This document shows, in pieces, positions 61,172 through 64,000 of a stretch of 64,000 bases of DNA. Within the stretch, counting starts at the first letter, position 1, and the number at the start of each line of letters is the position of its first letter. The translations under genes and the position numbers were made by a program. This DNA is from Dyadobacter sp. Leaf189 (GTDB lineage Bacteria; Bacteroidota; Bacteroidia; Cytophagales; Spirosomataceae), in the NCBI RefSeq assembly GCF_001424405.1, contig NZ_LMPS01000001.1, positions 2,043,999 through 2,107,998 of the forward strand, written 5' to 3'. The notes beneath the pieces are model-generated. The model did not search any database, was not told where the DNA came from, and saw nothing but the letters and a program-made list of their open reading frames with translations.

Positions 61172-62304
61172 TCACGGTGCTTGTAACCAAATGCAACTAT
61201 AAAAAGCAGTATGCCCACCAATCCCAGTGCCGCTGAGAGCGAGGTGATCTCTGCAATGATCCCGATCAAAGCCGGCCCGGCGAGCTGTCCCGAATAGCCC
61301 AGTATGGTCACTGCTGACAAGGCAATGGATGGAGGAATGCCGGGAATGCGGCCCGCAGCTGTAAAGAATACAGGAACCACATTTGCTGCACCTAATCCTA
61401 CAAGTACAAAGCCGAACAAAGTCGTAGCAGCCCAGGGAGCCAGCACGGCAATCAGAAAGCCTGTTCCGGCCAGCAGTGTTCCGTATAAAACTACTTTTGC
61501 TGGCCCGAGCCTATGGATGATCCCGTCGCCGGCAAGGCGCATGACGGCCATTGCCACCGAAAATGCAGCATAACCCATTCCTGAAAGTGACGGATCAAAG
61601 TCGCGCGAGAATTGCAGGAAAACCGCACTCCAGTCGAGCATAGAACCTTCTGCAAGGAAGATAATGAAGCACATAATGCCGAGAACCAGCACAGGTCCTT
61701 TGGGTAATACGAAATTGGTACTATCCATTTTTGCCTCTTCTGAATGTGGCAGCAGGTGTTTGATCTGGGTGACGGTAATAAGTACGAGCATCGCGGAGAT
61801 CGTCATAGCGGCGATGTTGGGCGATAATCCTGCCTTAATCAAAAACCCGAGTCCGATTGAACCTAGCAGTCCGCCGACACTGAACAATCCGTGAAATGAG
61901 GACATAATGTGGCTTCCGAAGCGATCCTGAACGAGTACCGCCTGTGCATTCATCGCCACATCAATGGAACCTACTCCTGCGCCGAAGACGAACAGGGCTG
62001 CGGCAAGCTGATAGGATGAAGTGGTTAGCAGCAGCAAAGGAAGTAAGGCAGCGATCACGAATGCGGAGATCAATGCGATAACCCTGCTGCCGTATTTGTT
62101 GATCAGAAACCCGGAAACCGGCATTGTAAAGATCGCGCCGGCGCCAAGTGCGAGTAGTACGACGCCAAGATCGGCATCATTGAGGCCCAGCCGGATTTTG
62201 GCAAAGGGTACCATAGGTGCCCAGCTCGACAACCCAATGCCGCAAACCAGGAAAATGAGTAAAACTGCTTTGCGTGCCCGTTTGATCTTTACTTGTTCAT
62301 TCAT
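61168..62304 (-). CDS. Major-facilitator transporter
   Basis: 378 residues from the ATG at 62304; the longer frame to 62352 would start inside the operator. About 12 membrane segments, with the MFS loop FLINKYGSRVIAL between TM2 and TM3 and repeated small-residue helices (VLLALGAGAIFTMPVSGF, GLGAANVVPVFFTAAGRIPG). The N-terminus is basic (NEQVKIKRARKA). The substrate is not visible; proteins of this group with small-molecule or sugar specificity exist. It is divergent from the DeoR-type regulator gene, which probably controls it. Confidence 0.88.
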   Translation of the reverse strand: MNEQVKIKRARKAVLLIFLVCGIGLSSWAPMVPFAKIRLGLNDADLGVVLLALGAGAIFTMPVSGFLINKYGSRVIALISAFVIAALLPLLLLTTSSYQLAAALFVFGAGVGSIDVAMNAQAVLVQDRFGSHIMSSFHGLFSVGGLLGSIGLGFLIKAGLSPNIAAMTISAMLVLITVTQIKHLLPHSEEAKMDSTNFVLPKGPVLVLGIMCFIIFLAEGSMLDWSAVFLQFSRDFDPSLSGMGYAAFSVAMAVMRLAGDGIIHRLGPAKVVLYGTLLAGTGFLIAVLAPWAATTLFGFVLVGLGAANVVPVFFTAAGRIPGIPPSIALSAVTILGYSGQLAGPALIGIIAEITSLSAALGLVGILLFIVAFGYKHRD

Positions 62305-62329
62305 CAGGATAGTAGTTCGTATTTCGTTT

Positions 62330-62374
62330 TGCAAACTAATGCAAATTTGCATAATATTGCAAAAACTATTTTTG
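62330..62374. promoter_or_regulatory. Operator/promoter region between the MFS and DeoR-type genes
   Basis: ATGCAAATTTGCAT (62339-62352) is a perfect 14-bp palindrome. TGCAAA copies also lie at 62330-62335 and 62359-62364, giving three to four half-sites in 35 bases, the layout DeoR/GlpR-type repressors use. TATTTTTG (62367-62374) matches the -7 consensus but sits only 2 bases before the regulator ATG, so it may not be the working promoter. Confidence 0.65.
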
Positions 62375-62376
62375 TT

Positions 62377-63126
62377 ATGTTAAAGGAGAAACGCTTCTCT
62401 TATATTCTGGCCAAATTGCAGGATAACCAGCAAGTCGGTTTTGCAGAACTGAGTGAAGAGCTGCAGGTATCCGAGGATACGGTCAGGCGTGATATTGACA
62501 CTTTGTCGAACAATGGCTTGTTAATGAAAGTACGGGGGGGAGCTATTCCACGTTCGCATAATCCATTGACTTTCAAAGAGCGGATCAGTTACCTGAAAGA
62601 TGATAAGGAAGTGATTGCATTAAAAGCCCAGTCGTTGATCAGGAGCGGACAAACGATATTCCTCGACGGTGGTACCTCGGTTTTCACACTTGTTTCGCTG
62701 CTTCCTACGGACATCAAATTGACGGTAATTACAAACAATACCGCAATTATTCCAGCACTTTCGGCGTATCCGGGTATCCGGTTGATTTTACTGGGAGGCA
62801 TTTATTTTCGGGAGTTGGAGACGATCGTGGGGACGCAGGCAATCAAAATGGTCATGAACTTTCAGGCGGATCTGTATTTTATGGGTGTTTGCGCGCTGGA
62901 TGTAAATAAAGGTGTTACTGCCAGCTATCTGGAAGAAGCCGAGCTGAAACAGGCTATGCTTCAAAACGCCGCCAGCGCAGTTGCATTAAGCACCTTTGAA
63001 AAGCTCGAAACTTTCGAAAGCTATCGCGTATGTGCGATCGCTGACCTTCAATGCATTATTACCGAACTGGATGCAGCAAATCCAAAGTTGCTGCCGTTCC
63101 GCGCAGAGGGTGTTAAAGTTCTTTGA
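62377..63126 (+). CDS. DeoR/GlpR-family transcriptional regulator
   Basis: 249 residues from the ATG at 62377; the frame is open back to 62293 but that part covers the operator. N-terminal winged helix-turn-helix (~6-57: RFSYILAKLQDNQQVGFAELSEELQVSEDTVRRDIDTLSNNGLLMKVRGGAI) is followed by a sugar-phosphate-binding DeoR C-terminal domain (IFLDGGTSVFTLVSLLP, LTVITNNTAI, ILLGGIYFRELETIVG). It should sense a phosphorylated sugar or related metabolite and repress the divergent MFS gene and itself. Confidence 0.92.
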   Translation: MLKEKRFSYILAKLQDNQQVGFAELSEELQVSEDTVRRDIDTLSNNGLLMKVRGGAIPRSHNPLTFKERISYLKDDKEVIALKAQSLIRSGQTIFLDGGTSVFTLVSLLPTDIKLTVITNNTAIIPALSAYPGIRLILLGGIYFRELETIVGTQAIKMVMNFQADLYFMGVCALDVNKGVTASYLEEAELKQAMLQNAASAVALSTFEKLETFESYRVCAIADLQCIITELDAANPKLLPFRAEGVKVL

Positions 63127-63158
63127 GAATATGTATTTTTGAGTAAAACAGAGACGAT

Positions 63159-63389
63159 ATGAAAAGCTGGCAGGAACGAATCAGTATAGATAATCAGGTG
63201 CGTTTTGGCAAACCGTGCATCACCGGGACGCGCATTGCGGTTTTGGATATTTTGGGGTGGCTGGCTAATGGTATGTCTTACGACGATATTATGGCAGACT
63301 TTCCATCATTGACCAGAGAAGACATCCTGGCTGCCCTTGCATTCGCTGCTAATCGCGAAGAGAATACACGGATCTTAGTATCTGCCTGA
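63159..63389 (+). CDS. DUF433 protein (VapB45-like antitoxin type) without a toxin partner
   Basis: 76 residues forming one DUF433 domain: RISIDNQVRFGKPCITGTRIAVLDILGWLANGMSYDDIMADFPSLTREDILAALAFAA. The winged-helix DUF433 fold is found in antitoxins paired with PIN-like (DUF5615) toxins. Normally the toxin gene overlaps or follows; here a terminator hairpin follows and no PIN-like frame is present on either side. It lies 32 bp after the DeoR-type gene on the same strand. Confidence 0.88.
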   Translation: MKSWQERISIDNQVRFGKPCITGTRIAVLDILGWLANGMSYDDIMADFPSLTREDILAALAFAANREENTRILVSA

Positions 63390-63415
63390 AAGCAAGGTAT
63401 TCTTGAAATATTTTG

Positions 63416-63458
63416 AAACGTAAAACGGTCGCTTATTAAAGGCGACCGTTTTACGTTT
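63416..63458. terminator. Perfect 17-bp bidirectional terminator
   Basis: AAACGTAAAACGGTCGC (63416-63432) pairs perfectly with GCGACCGTTTTACGTTT (63442-63458) across a 9-base loop. It separates the DUF433 gene from the convergent GMC oxidoreductase gene. Confidence 0.9.
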
Positions 63459-63460
63459 TA

Positions 63461-64000
63461 CTAGATATTCTTCTTCTTACTTTCTTTAACAGCAAAGTCA
63501 ACTGCCCGGGCTGTGAGCGCCATGTAGGTGAGCGACGGGTTTACGCAGGAGGCGGAAGTCATGGAGGCTCCGTCTGTTACAAACACGTTTTTCACAGCAT
63601 GCAACTGGTTGTTTCCATTCAGGACAGAGGTTTTAGGATCACGTCCCATTCTTGCTGTGCCCATTTCATGGATCGCCATTCCCAGGTAAGATCCATTGTC
63701 ATAGGTTTTTACATTCTTAACTCCTGATTTTTCCAGCATTTCTGCTGCATCATTCATCATATCCACGCGCATTTTCTTTTCATTCTCGCGAAGATCTGCA
63801 TCGAAAACGACAGTAGGGATACCAAACTTGTCTTTCTTCTCTTTGCTGAGGTACATGTGGTTTTCATGGTAAGGAAGTGTCTCCCCAAAACCGCCGAAGC
63901 CCATTGTCCAGCTTCCAGGTGTGGTAAGCTCTTCTTTGAAATCCGCACCGAAAGCGAGTTCGGCCACATTGCGTTGCCAGCCCTGCCGGCCGCCACCACC
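63461..64000 (-). CDS. GMC-family FAD-dependent oxidoreductase, C-terminal part (N-terminus outside the window)
   Basis: 179 codons of an open frame that continues past the right edge, so the start and the FAD-binding Rossmann motif are not seen. The C-terminal GMC domain is clear: AIHEMGTARMGRDPKTSVLN carries the catalytic His, AVKNVFVTDGASMTSASCVNPSLTYMALTARAVDFAV carries the conserved His/Asn position (Asn) and FAD contacts. GMC enzymes oxidise alcohols and sugars; in Bacteroidota this form (about 560-570 residues) often pairs with a small gluconate-2-dehydrogenase subunit 3 gene, which would lie outside this window. Confidence 0.92.
   Translation of the reverse strand, partial: GGGGRQGWQRNVAELAFGADFKEELTTPGSWTMGFGGFGETLPYHENHMYLSKEKKDKFGIPTVVFDADLRENEKKMRVDMMNDAAEMLEKSGVKNVKTYDNGSYLGMAIHEMGTARMGRDPKTSVLNGNNQLHAVKNVFVTDGASMTSASCVNPSLTYMALTARAVDFAVKESKKKNI

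Overview
The window looks like chromosomal DNA of a Bacteroidota bacterium, most likely a Cytophagales member close to Dyadobacter. The reasons are a SusC/SusD pair, a cell-surface protein with the gliding/type IX secretion C-terminal domain, a CzcA pump fused to its outer-membrane channel, promoters that fit TTG-N19-TAnnTTTG better than the sigma-70 consensus, and roughly 50% G+C. The genus is inferred from gene content alone. No rRNA, tRNA, CRISPR array, integrase or insertion sequence was seen, and no gene-free stretch exceeds 300 bases.

Layout. 1-4170 (minus): the 5' part of a CzcA/CusA-TolC fusion gene, then a small acidic protein. 4247-22099: mostly single genes for a TlpA-type thioredoxin, a two-receiver response regulator, a glyoxalase-like protein, an NTF2-like lipoprotein, a secreted phosphodiesterase, a large cupredoxin/beta-propeller/HEAT protein, an AsmA-like protein, a GNAT acetyltransferase, PlsC, an acyl-ACP desaturase, a T9SS-targeted surface protein and an S41 peptidase. 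22264-32815 (minus): a complete myo-inositol catabolic operon in the order iolB, iolC, iolA, iolG, sodium symporter, iolJ, iolD, iolE. 32941-33972 (plus): a divergent LacI-type regulator. 34007-38696: a transglutaminase-like protein, an AraC regulator and an aldo/keto reductase. 38798-43541 (minus): a SusC/SusD outer-membrane uptake pair. 43841-49467: a small helical protein, an ABC transporter (YbbA/YbbP type) divergent from a TesA-type esterase, a tiny membrane protein and an esterase. 49576-52005 (minus): an AT-rich two-gene island encoding a PtuA-like ATPase and a PtuB-like HNH nuclease, a Septu-type anti-phage system. 52131-64000: a FucP-like permease with a ROK kinase, a DUF1624 membrane protein, an esterase, a truncated globin beside a GHL6-type glycosidase, an outer-membrane beta-barrel protein, an MFS transporter divergent from a DeoR regulator, an orphan DUF433 protein and the C-terminal part of a GMC oxidoreductase.

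How the genes fit together. The inositol operon encodes every step from myo-inositol to dihydroxyacetone phosphate and acetyl-/propionyl-CoA. The palindrome CAAACGTTTG lies between iolB and the LacI gene and occurs twice, 20 bp centre to centre, upstream of susC 10 kb away. In both places it is followed by the same TCAGTATTA element and overlaps a plausible -33 box. The LacI protein therefore probably controls both the catabolic operon and the SusCD importer, which makes SusCD the likely outer-membrane port for inositol or an inositol-containing ligand.

The most unusual DNA is between genes. Six of the seven gaps in the inositol operon carry inverted or palindromic repeats of several kinds. 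The clearest kind is an array of in-register heptamers of consensus RGCYNTY in both orientations. A third locus, between the FucP-like permease and the ROK kinase, has ten heptamers facing ten heptamers across a 31-nt spacer. These resemble mobile or expanding hairpin modules.
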